Positions 25,600-38,127 of a stretch of DNA of 64,000 nt are shown in pieces. The position numbers were made by a program, and so were the translations under genes. This DNA is from Marchantia polymorpha subsp. ruderalis (Eukaryota; Streptophyta; Marchantiopsida; Marchantiales; Marchantiaceae): positions 2,086,001-2,150,000 of the forward strand of contig AP031354.1 of assembly GCA_037833965.1 (NCBI GenBank). Direction: 5' to 3'. The notes beneath the pieces are model-generated. The model made no database searches and was not told the origin of the DNA. It saw only the letters and a program-made list of their open reading frames with translations. Numbering within the stretch: the stretch's first letter is position 1; each line of letters begins with the position of its first letter.

Positions 25600-27000
25600 T
25601 AGAATTGCGCATGAGTTTAATATCATCCCCGAAAGCAAAAGGCGTTGTCCTTCGGGGAACTGGGCAAACCTGCTGCCGTGCTCGATCATCTCCGTTCTAG
25701 AATAGCCTCGATCGAGTGTCCGTGACGAGGCCCAACGACGACACCGCGATGAATGTTCACCATCGTCATCGATGTCGTCACGGGTGACATCGTGCTGCAC
25801 AGCCCCTCGCGCACCTATCACAAGAGATTTAGGTGGCGGGAACTAATGCCACAACGCTTCCCACAGCCGCGTCTTCAAGCCTGGGACGCCAGATCCGTCT
25901 CTAAGAACCCGTCTCTCGACGATGACACAGCTCCGGGACGACGTTGACCGTAAGATTGCGACGTCGTGATGAAGCCCATTCGTCGGTGACTCTGATACTC
26001 TATGATTTGCTGCTGCACCACTTTCCCTCGTTCCTAGTAGTGTTCCTAGCATGCCGGAGAGAGCGCGCAACTGGAGGGCGAGGCGAGGCTCCGTACGATG
26101 CGGTAGTTGCCGATTTTTTTACAAGCTCAGACATCAGAACTTGAGATTGGAGGAATTCGAATTCCAAGGCCCTCTGCTGCACTTGCAAAACCGTTCTGAT
26201 AAAGTCGATCAGCAGCAGCAGCAGCAGCAGCTATGAAGCTGAAGTCGAGCAGAGCAGGCTCGGCCTTCAGTGCATTATCCTTGGACTGCCTGCCTGCCTG
26301 CCTGCCTGCCTTCCTTCCTTGCCTGGTCTCTGACTCGGAATGTTATTAATTTCGCCACCCCCACCACCGTCCGCAGTCGTTTCAACACGTTAGCGTTCCG
26401 AGTCTTGCGTCGAGTGGTTGCATTGCGATGTCGGTGACAGACTGTTGGGCTGGATAAGTCGGAGGTGATTGATTGCGTGCCGAGCGGTCGATCGAGAGAG
26501 AGAGAGAGAGAGGGAGTGAGTGAGGGTGAGTGGATCTGTCGTACGAGAGAGAACCTGTGGATTCTCTTCTATTCGCTCGCGAACGTAGTAGACGCAAGAG
26601 CGGAGCGAGGCCGAGGTCGATATTTCGAGGCCTAACAACTTCTCATGTCTTGCGGGACGTATGCCATCGTAAGCCTTCACGGACAGAGTCACACAATCGC
26701 GTGATTGCGGGGCTCTGTCTGTCTGTCCCCGTCATTCTTGCGGCCGCTCTTCTCTCTTCCACGCAGTTGTGTGCACGCATAGTGTTAACATTCGAGCCCC
26801 CGAATCCCTCCGACGTTGTGGACGACCGCAATCCTCTTCTACTCGCCCCCGGCCATCTTCATTTCACGGTTTGAGTCGATCCACAGAGAGAGAGATACTC
26901 CGTCAACCGTTGACAGAAGTTGACGGGTTTGACGCATGTTGGAACGAACAATCAGATTCGTGATTCGAGCTCCCTCCCTCCTTCCTTCCCGAGCTCACAC
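25600..27000. promoter_or_regulatory. GC-rich island with simple repeats, no protein gene
   Basis: This block stands out from the AT-rich surroundings and resembles the flanks upstream of the CDPK and CobB-BtuF genes. It contains a CAG run (about 26210-26230), a CCTG/CCTT run (about 26283-26320) and an AG run (about 26494-26515). Frames on both strands are short and unlike any family. By analogy with the other two islands it may be a promoter/5' UTR. The nearest candidate transcript is the hairpin at 27101-27195. Confidence 0.4.
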
Positions 27001-27100
27001 ATATAAAATATGTCTCGACCTCGTAACAGCTGAAATCCCAGATCTGAACATGTTTCGGCTGAAGCAAGTGGCGTGTGACAAGTAACTTCTACATCTCTTA

Positions 27101-27195
27101 CCAGATCAACCCCCACAGCAAAAGAGAGAAGAGCTGATTCGGCTCCCACTATGCAATCAGCTCTTCTCTATCTTTTGTTGCGAGGATTGATCTGG
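27101..27195 (+). ncRNA. Candidate pre-miRNA-like hairpin
   Basis: Positions 27101-27139 and 27155-27195 form a stem of about 40 pairs around a 15-base loop, with a few mismatches and one 2-base bulge. The best-paired part is caaaaga plus gagaagagctgatt on the left arm. Beyond the base of this stem, after an internal loop, gtgtgacaa (about 27073-27081) faces ttgtcacc (about 27213-27220), suggesting a longer foldback. Long imperfect stems of this type are characteristic of plant MIR precursors. I do not recognise the mature sequence. Either strand could be the transcript. The GC-rich island immediately left would suit a plus-strand promoter. Confidence 0.4.
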
Positions 27196-27199
27196 AAAT

Positions 27200-30100
27200 T
27201 GCGTCCGTTTTGTCACCGTGGTTTTTTCTTGGACACATTCCTTGGCCATCACGTTGTTGGAGCATTCATTCCCCGTGAAAACTTGGGAAGTGCATCGGAT
27301 TCAATGTTTGGCCATCAAATCGTATTCCTTCCAATGCAAACTTAGACTAATTTCCTGATTTAGTTCGCAGTCAGTTTCTGAATCAATGTGACATAATGTT
27401 CCACCTCTAATTCTCCCTTCATGGACATGCAAAACTTTCAAGGGCCAAAGGAGATCGAATCTTTAGAAGTTTCATCGCTTAGTCCTCTCTGCTGCCACTT
27501 GTGAGTGAGTCCACTTGTACATATCAGTGTGCTTGATTGACCGTCGAGGGCCAGAAACTTTCCAGAGAAAGATTTTGCGAAGGTGATGGACTCCTGGAAA
27601 ATCGGTTCGCCATGTGAAGAAATATCTCCGCATCTCTCTCGAGCAATAAGGTGCAATTCTGCTTTTTGTGTACATGCTATCAATCCATTGGCTGAAGGTT
27701 TATTATCTCTTTTACCAATAAGTGGTGTTTGTCCCAAAAAGTGTGAACCTGCTTACGATTAGTGGCCGGCAGAAAAGAGCAGGATTCCTGGAACCCGTGC
27801 TCGAAATATCGTTGAAGTGATTAATGCAAAGATACCACCACACACTCCATACCGCAACCGAGATTTGGTCATCAACAAAATGTAATTGCCGGAGACCAGA
27901 ACGACCAATTCCACGTTCATATATTGGATCCTCTGAGTAACTGAGAAGCTCTGCAGTAAAAGAATATTCCTAAAATCTGAACGATTCGATCGGCGATTAA
28001 GCATTCGTGAAGTTACTCAGATGGAGTTTCGTGTAATATACCTTCAATCTGGGCAAATACTGACGATTTTGATTTCGTCTTTCTATATAGAAAATCCGTA
28101 ATAGACTGGACCAATTAGTACCCGCACCTCGCACAGGCGTCAAGGGTGTGGAGAAACTTTCGAGATGGTAGCACTGTTCTCACTCGCGGAGGACGTTAGA
28201 TTTCTCCTGATCAGCTTCTCTCTGCAGACTCAGCGTCCAAGCTTGGGTGTGGTCGAATCCATGGGCCTGAAATATACTTGATTCTCCATTCCACAACCAA
28301 TTCAGGCATTGTGCTGTGACTATTCATATGTAAAGAAAATGGCTCAAACCTCTGGAGCCGGGGGCACTGTGAATCTGGAGGAGTTCCTCCTCGCTGTCAT
28401 CGAGCTGTCTGCGAAGGAGGAGGTCTAGAATTAGACACTGCGCGAAGTTCGTGTGCACGAGAACTCTCTGTTTGATTCCTGCTCTAAGACTCCGAGATTC
28501 ATGCTTCAAAGTGGTTTGACATGAACTGCAGTGGGTACGACACAGCGTTGTCGTTATTTTCCCGGCATTTTACGTGGGATTATGTGCAGTGACGAGCATT
28601 GTCAACGTATTTCAATCATGCGCAGTTGCAGGGAAGTATATACAGTACTGGGGATAGGAAGATAATGCCAAGACGCTGTTGCAATCATCCAGGTACAGTC
28701 TGATTCTCAGCGGCTAAATCTCATCGGTTCACCTTATCGAGTGCACGTTTTGCTGCACTCGTTCGTTCGGATCCCTGTGCACGAGAGGGTGACTCTTGCA
28801 ATGCCTAACGCGAGCAAACCGGAAGTAACAACACCGATCCAGACGTGAGATGGGCAAAGTACATCAATTTATAAAAATACTGCGAGCAGTTATCCCTTCC
28901 TCTTTCGAAGGACCGTTGGTGCAATGCAGAATAGCACAAGTGAAGAGCATGGCAGCTGTTGTTCAAGATATTTGCTTCTGATGCTGCCGCTGCTGATAAG
29001 AGTCTTTCTTCCTTGGATTCAGGTGCTCATGGTCACTTGTATGGATTTTATTCTTCCCACAGAGGAACTCGGGCATCTCGAAACATCTTCAGTTCATCAC
29101 AGGCTACGGATGTCGTCATCGGTACGTACAGGTGTCCTTTTCACAATATTAACAGAAACTGTTTTCTAATGCTAACCCATCTTCCACATGTACCGTGTTG
29201 GTAGACACAACGTTAGCCACTCGATCTGTCATCTCATCGGTTGCTTCTCATTCGCTACTTTGTGAAAATACTAAATTCTTTATTAAGAGAAAGTCAGTGG
29301 GCCGAATGTAAAACAGAAAAGCACGGGAAGACACCATGAAGCCGAACAAAGAGAGGATATTTTGATTATACAAGGTCGCACACAACATGGGGACGACAAA
29401 GCACCACAACGGACAATAAAGAAGTAAGTTTGTGTCATTTGTCTGGCTACAGCAATTCTTGGCGCCACTTGCAACCTACATCAGTAGATACACCATCTGG
29501 ACGTAGTAAACTTTGTGTCTTGGGACTCAGCACAATCTTCCGGTCCAACTTTGCATATGCCAACAAAATGGATGACATTCTGCTTTTATTAAGGTCGACC
29601 AAATCAGGTCAGATAGACCACCGTGTTGTCTTACCTGCTCGGTTGAGGTCCTGGTCCATTAGCGGACTACTTGCTTCCTAGTCAGAGGTATGGGCCGATA
29701 CTCTCTCGTGATTCTCATTGTGATACTATCGGGGCCTAGAGTCTTCACTTTCACTTGATGGGATCTTCACATTTTTCCAAGTCCACTTGGCCCCTTCGCA
29801 GCCTCTTTTCACATTCTGGGGAACTTCGCTCGAGGTAATGTTGGTCTAGTGACTTTTTCCATCATGTGCAAAACACATGCAAGTGTTAAAACTGGCAGTA
29901 GAGGCCGAGCTTGGTAGATCGGGGAGAAACGTGCAATACAATATCGAGACCAAATTCATTGAGAAAGAGGAAAGAAAGAAGGAAGTACGGAACTAGGATA
30001 ACGACCCATAGAAACCCGACCGGCACAATGCAGAGTGCTGCTCATTATCTTCATGTGAAGACGTCTTTGCAACGCCCCTCCCTCTGGTGTCACCAACCTT

Positions 30101-33100
30101 GAATATATTCCGTCAAGTAGCCTCACAACTGTTTATATAACGCCCCAGGTTTATCACATGAAATTCGTTTTGGAAGCGAATATCAACATACGTCCTGGCT
30201 ATAAGTCATCTCGACCCGCGAGGATGATGTTCCACGTCTGCTGATTTTGTTTCCAAGAGACCTTGATGCTAGCTAGGCTGGGCTCGAATGCGGGAGACAA
30301 CGCTCAGCTTTCGAAGGGCAGGGAGTCAACCCGATTCTGAAACAAATCCCATTTTACTGGATGTCAGCTCTGACTCGCGACGGCTGTCCTCTTTGACGAA
30401 ATATCTGCAGATTCTAGTTCACAAAGTTCATGATGTTCGTTGTGTTCTCAAGCTTGGTGTGTATCTTTGTGCATATTTAGGATAGAGTTACGACAAAGGC
30501 CGCAGTAAAGCAAAGGACAGTGCTTAGGTCCTATTGTACTTTTCCGTATGCATACAATCTACGAAGAAGAAATGCTGTCAAATACCCAAAACTGCAGGAG
30601 GGTCGATAGAGATGAAAGTATAAATGGGACTTGAATGCGAGTTGCTGAGTAAAGCCCCACACACACCCGTTCAGAGTGTGTTACCCTCGATAAGTCCTTC
30701 ACGGTGACCATGCAAGTTAAATTCTACCGCACGTAGAGTTACGAGCGCTTGTGACGTGCCGCCGGGACACCCCACACTCTTCCAGCTCGCAATGATGATG
30801 AGATGAGATGAGTAGGATAGTCTGATGACACAAACAATGTCCTAATTGCACGAAACGACAGATCAAATTGGAACAGCTTGGGAGTCGCGCAGAAACAACT
30901 CATATATATATACTCATCAAAGACAAAGGTCTTTGATTATATGAAAGAATGCTCATTTCGGAATTTATACTCTCCTACAAAACAACCCAGGGGATGGGAA
31001 TAAGAATTTGTTGCACTTGCTAGCCTATACACTCAGTTCAGTTCATCTTACATGCATTCCTATGATCATAAAACTCCCCAATAGGGATGCGAGATACTAC
31101 GAGCTCGGAATGCAGAATCTGCCGTACTTCATGAAATTTCTTTCCTTTCCTCCTTTTAGATCGGACCGTAGTGCTAGAAAGCGAAAGATCCAAAAGTGAC
31201 GAAATGATCGATTCCATTTAATAAGAGACCACGTAAGCTTTCAACCGTAAAAACTGCATGCACAACTGACTTGTAAAACTGCGTTTCCAGCCTTGTGACT
31301 GCTTGCGCTGGGGCTTAGGTGGTATGGCCTTTACGACGTTAGTGCACAAAAATTGGACTCTTGGACCTCCTTCGGATACTTGTGGTGTGTACGGTCGTTG
31401 GGTAGGAGTCTTCTCTGCATCGTCGTCTTCTGATCAAAGTCTGTACTGGAGTCCTTTTCTCGTCGAAAATCGAAATTTTGATAATTTTATAGAATTTCAG
31501 CACCACAGTACAAAGTTCAAAGTTCGCCCGGCAGGACATTGCATACTTACCAGGCTCATGTCTGATCACTTCCAAGTAGCACGAATCAGTTGAAACGACC
31601 TCGTTGGAGGAAGTTGTTGCTCGGATTACGTTCTCGATTTGGCTTCCTCCGAGTTTGTTCCTTTCAGATGCAGATGCTCCTTCTTTTCGGGACCTCGAGA
31701 GTCAATGTCGACGGGGATGGAATATCAGGAACGAGTTTGTCGACCGTCCTCCTCAGCCTCTAAAGGTGCAAGACTTCTTGTGGTCCTTGGAACTTTGTGC
31801 AAACGGTCCAGATTCCTACCTTCTCTGTCCTGCTCGTGAGCTGCAGATATTCTCGTCAGCAATGTTGGCCATGATGCTTCTGCTTTGTACATGCTGATAC
31901 GTCTTATTTTAACCCACTACTATATCACAGACCAGCAGACAACATCCCACTACCTCTTGTTGATGGATATAGAGCGAATACCTCCATGATTTTGGTTTTA
32001 AATTCTTCGGTCTACAGTTTTAGATTAAGATCAGATGTCAAGGTCTCCTTCTCTCAGTTGTCGAAAAATGGGCGATACAACCATGATGCAAGAGCATCTC
32101 TTATCACTATCGTGTGTATGTGTGCATATATATATATATATATATATGATATGAAACATTTACTACTATTTACTTTGCATAATTTTGATCTATTTCAATT
32201 CCAAATTATTTCAATTTTTTAGAATGCAATATAAGTACATTTGCTTGATTTAAATGACAGATTTGAAGATTGATTTTTATCTATCATCATTACTGGCATC
32301 GGCTAACTCGTAATTCAAATCTATATTGTGGACTTTATTCATAACATTTATAATACCCTCGCTGATTATATAGTGAAAGGATTGTCTCAAATGTCGTGTC
32401 CTTTATGTCATTCTCATGTCTCTGTAGTAAACTTGAATTTTCTTGGTTTCTAGGTGAAAGCACTTGATCACAGATTTTTTTTACTATTATTATAGATTCG
32501 CAAGTGAATAATTTTTAAGACTACAGTCACACCAAAAATGTCAAATTGAAATGAAGTAAAAGTCTGAATTTAAGGAGGTTGAATGACAAATGTACATTTC
32601 GAGTTAAATTTGTCAATTATCACACAATCCAATCATAAGCCGCAATTGATTGGTTTTATGGCAAAGTTACTGTGATAAAAAAAATTTGTAATTTTCTTTA
32701 TATGTAGAATATCAATTTTTAAGTCTTATTACTGTTCATTTCTAACACAAGTTAGTGTACATAAACTCGGATAACTTTGCAAGTAGCAAATTCTCTTTAA
32801 GCTATGGAAATTGAAGATTGTTTCCTTTTCAAGCTCTCACACTATCTAAACTACATTTATGATTAAAATACCAAGATGTGCAAGATCAAATAATCCTACT
32901 CTTGCATATTCCTAAATATAATCATAACTGCTAGTGTGTTAAATCGTTGCACTGATACCTTGAGGCTAAGTCTTCATGCAAATCTTTTTACTCGCAAATT
33001 CATATCTCTGCTAGAAAGCGTATCATGTATATTCCATTCAATGTCTTGTTTGTGAAACCATATATCTCTCTACATGTCCCCACTCGTGATAATGTATATT

Positions 33101-33400
33101 CTCGTTAAAATATACTCCTTGTCGATACAACTGCTCCGTCTTCTCCACATCACACTTGATATACATAGTTATGATGCATCTGCCAACTAGCTTTTTCTAA
33201 CTCTGCGAGTCATTTCAACTCAATCTCACTAAAACATGGTTGCAAATTTTTTCTCCCGGATTTATGTTCTAGCATCATGTATGTTGCACTGATATTCATC
33301 AATTATCTTTGACTGGTTAGCGATAAACTCAATATAATATCATAATAATAATTTAGGTGTACTGCTTGCGTGCTACTGAATTTCAACTCTTCCTTTGTGG
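27200..33400. other. Intergenic stretch, no gene recognised
   Basis: Short open frames only (for example 31303-31593 and 31604-31897), without recognisable motifs or consistent splice partners. A (TA)n run lies at about 32128-32149. From 32.1 to 33.4 kb composition is strongly AT-rich. Confidence 0.45.
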
Positions 33401-33450
33401 TATATTTCTCCACACAACACATATATCATTACCATCATAAGAATGCTCTT

Positions 33451-33491
33451 TGTAGAGGGTCAAAGAACTCCGTGTTCTTTGACCCTCTACA
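33451..33491. repeat. Perfect 18-bp inverted repeat with 5-base loop
   Basis: tgtagagggtcaaagaac (33451-33468) and gttctttgaccctctaca (33474-33491) are exact complements around tccgt. The pairing stops abruptly at both ends. It lies about 340 bases left of the repeats that precede the hAT transposase relic. Confidence 0.93.
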
Positions 33492-33830
33492 ATTCAAGTG
33501 GAGTCAAATTGGGGTTCGGAATCAGTGGCACATACACACTTAATGACACCCTTTTATCCGGTAACAATAGCATAATTATCCATACTTCAAATTTTATAAG
33601 AAGGGCCATATCGCGCAACTCTCCCTATACCAGGCGTCATAAGATTTGGCATTCTACTTTCTATTTGCCAAAAATAAGTATAATAATTAAAAATAAGTAA
33701 TAATTTTCCGAGTTTATGTCGCTATCCACGGTTCAATAGTCACAATAGCCGAGAGGGGGCTGTTCAATGGCCGCCTTTGTGGCCATAATAGTGCGGGCGG
33801 CATAGGAGGTTTGTTCAATCTCAACAATCA

Positions 33831-34063
33831 ACCTGTCATTTTTGGGTAGCATGAGTCGTCAAGAGAAGCATGAAATGGAATTTGGCCTCAGTCCAATTCA
33901 ACGTGTGCCAAATGGAATGATTACGACACTATAATGCCTGTTCAACCTGCCATTTTTGAGTATCATGAGTCGCCAGACCCTTCAGGAGAAGCATAAAATT
34001 GAATTTGGCCTCAGTTCAGTTCAAAGTGCGCCAAATGGAACTATTACGACAGTCCAATGCCTG
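33831..34063 (+). repeat. Two diverged direct repeats (about 114-120 bp) before the hAT relic
   Basis: The blocks starting acctgtcatttttgggtagc (33831) and acctgccatttttgagtatc (33945) run in parallel through catgagtcg, gagaagcat, gaatttggcctcagt, gcgccaaatggaa (gtgccaaatggaa in the first) and attacgac. The second copy carries an extra 8 bases before gagaagcat. Because they lie directly upstream of the transposase remnant they may be subterminal repeats of that element. Confidence 0.8.
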
Positions 34064-34080
34064 TTCAGCGTGCACATCGG

Positions 34081-36119
34081 ACGTGAGAAGCGTGATGGTC
34101 TAGCTGTTAAGAGATAGCGCATGAAGAATGTGCAATTGTTCCGGTTTACTTTTTGTCCTAAATCGCAACACACAGATGAATGGGCGAAATATCAAACTCT
34201 TTCTTGTGCAGAAAAACTGGCGTATTTCAACAAGAAGGAGACGACGGGAATCAACGCGTTTCTCGACAGGGACTGTGACAACTTGACGTTTGTTATACGC
34301 AGCCAGCCATTGTCGACAAGATTGTTGAGAATCTGTTTTTCAACTCCATGGAAGACGAGGAAGATAACGATTCAAAACTGATCATCAAAGCGAATGCCAT
34401 GAAACTGTTCAAGTTGCAAGAAGACGGATCGTACCTGATCATCATCTAGAACTCACCACGTTTCAATCTTGCAATTGAACACGTGTTTGTTGGATTGTCG
34501 TTTCGCCAGATTGCAGCTGTTATCACACAACATCAAAAACTATGCAAGAACTCAAAGCTTGAGGGTATCAACGATCACATGGTGGGACAGTTTGTCCGAG
34601 TGCTCCTCACCATCGCCCTCCAGTCGATATACACCATTTTGAATGAAAAACATGTATGAGCGTTTTCACTTGCTACTGATGCCAGCTCACATATGTGAGT
34701 ATCTCTACTTGATCAACATATTCGAATATGCGTTGAGGGAGTGCTCTACAACCTTCATATGGAAATGGTTCCATTCTTTGAATGTCATCTCGCTGTCAAT
34801 TACGTGAAACTCATCAAAATCATGTTGGATATTCTCTGCTCAGATTTGAGCTCCAAATTGATTTTGATCCGCTCTGACGGAGAGAACACGATGATCGATC
34901 GACATAGAGTAGTTCTCACCTTGCTCAAGAAAGAGTGCAACAACCATGTGCTCCGGATTTATTGTGTATCACATCAATTGGACATTGTCGTTAAGAACGC
35001 CACACAAGATATTTTGGATCAGACGTTTTACAAAGTACCTCATGACTATTTTGTTCATCTTCGAGTGCAGCAGAATCTGATCATAGACATGGGAGTCAAA
35101 TGTCCAAAAGACACGACGCGTTGGGTTGCTTTTGGTAGCATTTTGCACTGACTTCTTCAGAATTATCGCCGATTGATGATACATAACGTCGCGAAATGCC
35201 CTGTTCAAGCACCATCGAGAATGCGGTGGGTTATTGCGACTGCTATTTCATCATTGTTTGACAGGATTGTAACCACCTTCACCAAGATCCAGGCCCGCAA
35301 CATCGTAATCTCACAGCAGCGACAAGAAGTGTCAAAACTGATCGTTGATATTGCTACAGGTTTGTACATCCGCCCCGTCACCATTGAAACGATGAAAGTG
35401 ATTGATCCGCTCACCATCATCACGCAAAACGATTGGTTCATCAGAAAAATTTGGTCATTATGCACATTCAAGATCAGGTATGTTGGGTTCGTGACTTGTA
35501 CTATGATCTTTCTGATATTGACAAAGAGACAACTTTGAAAGCAATCACTATCTTTGGCATTTCTATTATTGCTAATGTATTGTAGGTGAAAGCTAAGCGT
35601 GATTCGAATAACAACGTCCGGGAGTTGGAAGCACCCCCTGTTATGCCCGCGGATCTCGTTAGGATCCGCCCAGCTGCATTCATCCAGGATGTGTTGGATC
35701 CATATCGCGATCATATCTCGAAACACTGGTCTCATCAGCATATCGACGGCGTGGAGAAAGAACATCGACATTTGCGTGCGGTATACGATCACAAGTCACA
35801 TATCGCGAAGGCATTCAATCAACATCACGAAGACACATTTTTTAACGATGCATGGGACGTTGTCAAGGGGCGATTCAGTGTTCTGCGCCAATTTTGTGGT
35901 GGATTGGCGACGGCCTTTTCCAACACAGCGACTGTTGAAAGTAATTTTCCGATGGTCAAGTGGGAAAAAAACGACACTCGCACAAGCTTGACCAGCGTGG
36001 TGCTGGCTGGTATCATGCAAGCGAAGCAATTCGAGCTTTTGAAGTCCCTTTTCAAACGTTCAAACACTGAGATCTGTTCAAACACGATCTCTGTGTCGCT
36101 TTCTGTAGTTCCCGGTTAG
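34081..36119 (+). pseudogene. Degenerate hAT-superfamily transposase
   Basis: Reading across frames gives a once-continuous transposase. The N-terminal part is 34121-34381 (DEWAKYQTLSCAEKLAYFNK). The RNase-H-like middle is at 34741-35151, with IRSDGENTM and the cysteine-histidine stretch CVSHQLDIVVKN. A further piece lies at 35173-35538. The C-terminal 177-residue frame (35586-36119) contains TATVESNFPMVKWEKNDTRT, the counterpart of the hAT dimerisation segment (normally S-E-R-x-F-S). Several frameshifts and stops separate these blocks, so no functional protein is made from this copy. The family resembles hAT transposases of oomycetes and non-seed plants more than classic Ac. No convincing terminal inverted repeats or target duplication were found. 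Two 40-base direct repeats (ctcattaa-type words tcattaactct near 36220 and 36306) follow the stop codon. Confidence 0.8.
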
Positions 36120-36216
36120 TTGGTGCTTTGATCTCTTTGTCTCTTGAAACCTCTGACTATCAAACGAACATTTAGTCAGAGTTCGTTCATAGCTGTGGAC
36201 GATTGTCCTCCGCTCA

Positions 36217-36345
36217 AATTGTCATTAACTCTCGTTTCATTTGGAGTGGATTCTGAATCAAATATGTTCTCAGAGATCCATTGTTACACGAATAGGCTCA
36301 TATCGTCATTAACTCTCTTTTCATTTGGAATTGCATCTGAATTGG
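36217..36345. repeat. Short direct repeats downstream of the hAT relic
   Basis: gtcattaactctcgtttcat near 36220 and gtcattaactctcttttcat near 36305 are followed in both cases by ttgga and tctgaat. They could be subterminal repeats of the transposon, matching the repeats on its left side in kind though not in sequence. Confidence 0.65.
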
Positions 36346-36419
36346 GCCTTTCTCCGTTCCGAGGAGTTTATGCATCGGTCTCTGTCAGTGTGTGCCACCA
36401 AGAAGGATGACTCGGACAA

Positions 36420-38127
36420 GTAAGCAGAAATCACCTGTTAGTGCAATATTCTCTCTACGTGTTTCCTCGTGTATTTTGCGCCAATCTCTCGCAGAGTAAG
36501 ATGAAACGATGTGCTCACGTTGCTGGAGCATCGTCTGATGGTCATTGCCTAAATTAACTAAAGAAAGTTGCCAAAATTAAATTAATTTTGGCAAACTTGG
36601 CATTTGCCACAAACTATGAGACCTGCCCTATACTCAACTCTTGCTTTTTCATGTGAGAGTGGTTATTACTCGTAACTGTAACTTTCAACTCTTACGTCTA
36701 AGGTGTATCTCACCTCTATCTCTCACCCCAATCCTACTTATGTTTCTTCTGTTATTAATTTGACGCTTAAAGTCTTACTGAGAAATATCTACTTATACAA
36801 CTCGATATTTCCGAGAGGAAACTAGTTGTAGACAAAAATGAAACTTGTCAAAATCTTTGTTAACATTGAAAGTTTTACAACTTGAACATATTGCCTTACT
36901 TTGAAACCAATCAAATAATTTCCTTATATCAACGTCTTCATAAGGAACTACAAATCCCAAGCAGAATACGTCGGTATGTGTGTGGCGGAGTAACCCAGGG
37001 ATCTCTCTGGGCGAGAGCTTTGACTGATGTTGTTATTATGACACCGCGTGATACTCGAATACGAAGTATACCTCGCCTGCTTCCTGTTTGTCCAAAGTCT
37101 CGCTCATGAGGACTCCATGTACCAATTGGGACCATTTAATCCTCAACCGACCATTTTTCCTAACAACATGTGTTTTTCGAGAACGAGGGTTACTCGGCGT
37201 GCTCCCGTTACTCATTTGGAGGCCAGACACCATCCGGGACTATTTAGTACCATTCGCACCCGAGTACGATAATATTAACAAAAACAAAATGAAAAACATC
37301 ACAAGAAATTTAATTATGTTTCAACGGTATATTCCCATATGATAGGAATACGCAATGAGGCCTTAATTGATCTTTCTGCAGATGTGGCAGTAAGATCGAT
37401 GGAGATGAAATCTCACACCTGGACACCTGGTTTCGCATTATCACCTACAAGATCAGGCTTGCAATTTACCTCTTCCAGGAGATTACAGAATGCATGACAT
37501 CAGTCACGAAGAGAAAGGTCTGTTGGAGGTTGTCATAACTTATGACAGTCATCATGTTGATCATCTTCAAGTAACTGCTGTCAGATGTGTACTTAGTAGT
37601 GATTTCCTCCTACCGAAAGCATTAGGGTTACCGACCTTATCACTAGAAGTTCTTTCAAAGACGCTTGTCCGGGTCCGGTTTGTTACTCTCATGACCTTTG
37701 ATGACAAGTACGTCCTTTCCATAGCTCTTCCACTGAAGATACAGTACACTCTAGTATACACGACTGTGTTCGACTGGCATGTGTAAACTCTAGTCATAAT
37801 TAAACACCTGTCAAAACGTGGAGAGAATAACCCCACACTAAGGCATAGGGGTGTATGACTTGAGAGTATTACGCCGAACAGCTTCAAAGTTGCGTTTATG
37901 TACATCGCAATCTACAGATGAGAAACTCTCAGATTCACGACTTGTTTGAACGGAGAGTAAAAGGTTTTGTACCACCGCTATTTCCTTTATTGAGATTGCA
38001 TGTGGCATTTCAGTTCGAATGCCACTATGAATAAATTCCAACTTGAGGACTTTCGAGAGATGAGAGCTGCCTCTGGCAATCTCAATTCTTCTGACAAGCT
38101 TAACAAGATTTTGGACGTTTTGGATCT
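36420..38127. other. No gene seen; right part likely 3' UTR of the CobB-BtuF gene
   Basis: A 12-bp perfect inverted repeat (ttgccaaaatta / taattttggcaa, 36568-36579 and 36583-36594) is the only clear structure. The last few hundred bases before 38128 should include the 3' UTR of the minus-strand fusion gene. Short frames have no resemblance to known proteins. Confidence 0.45.

Noticed and set aside
35205-35792. 195-residue minus-strand frame
   Set aside because: Antisense shadow of the hAT transposase relic, whose plus-strand reading has family motifs.
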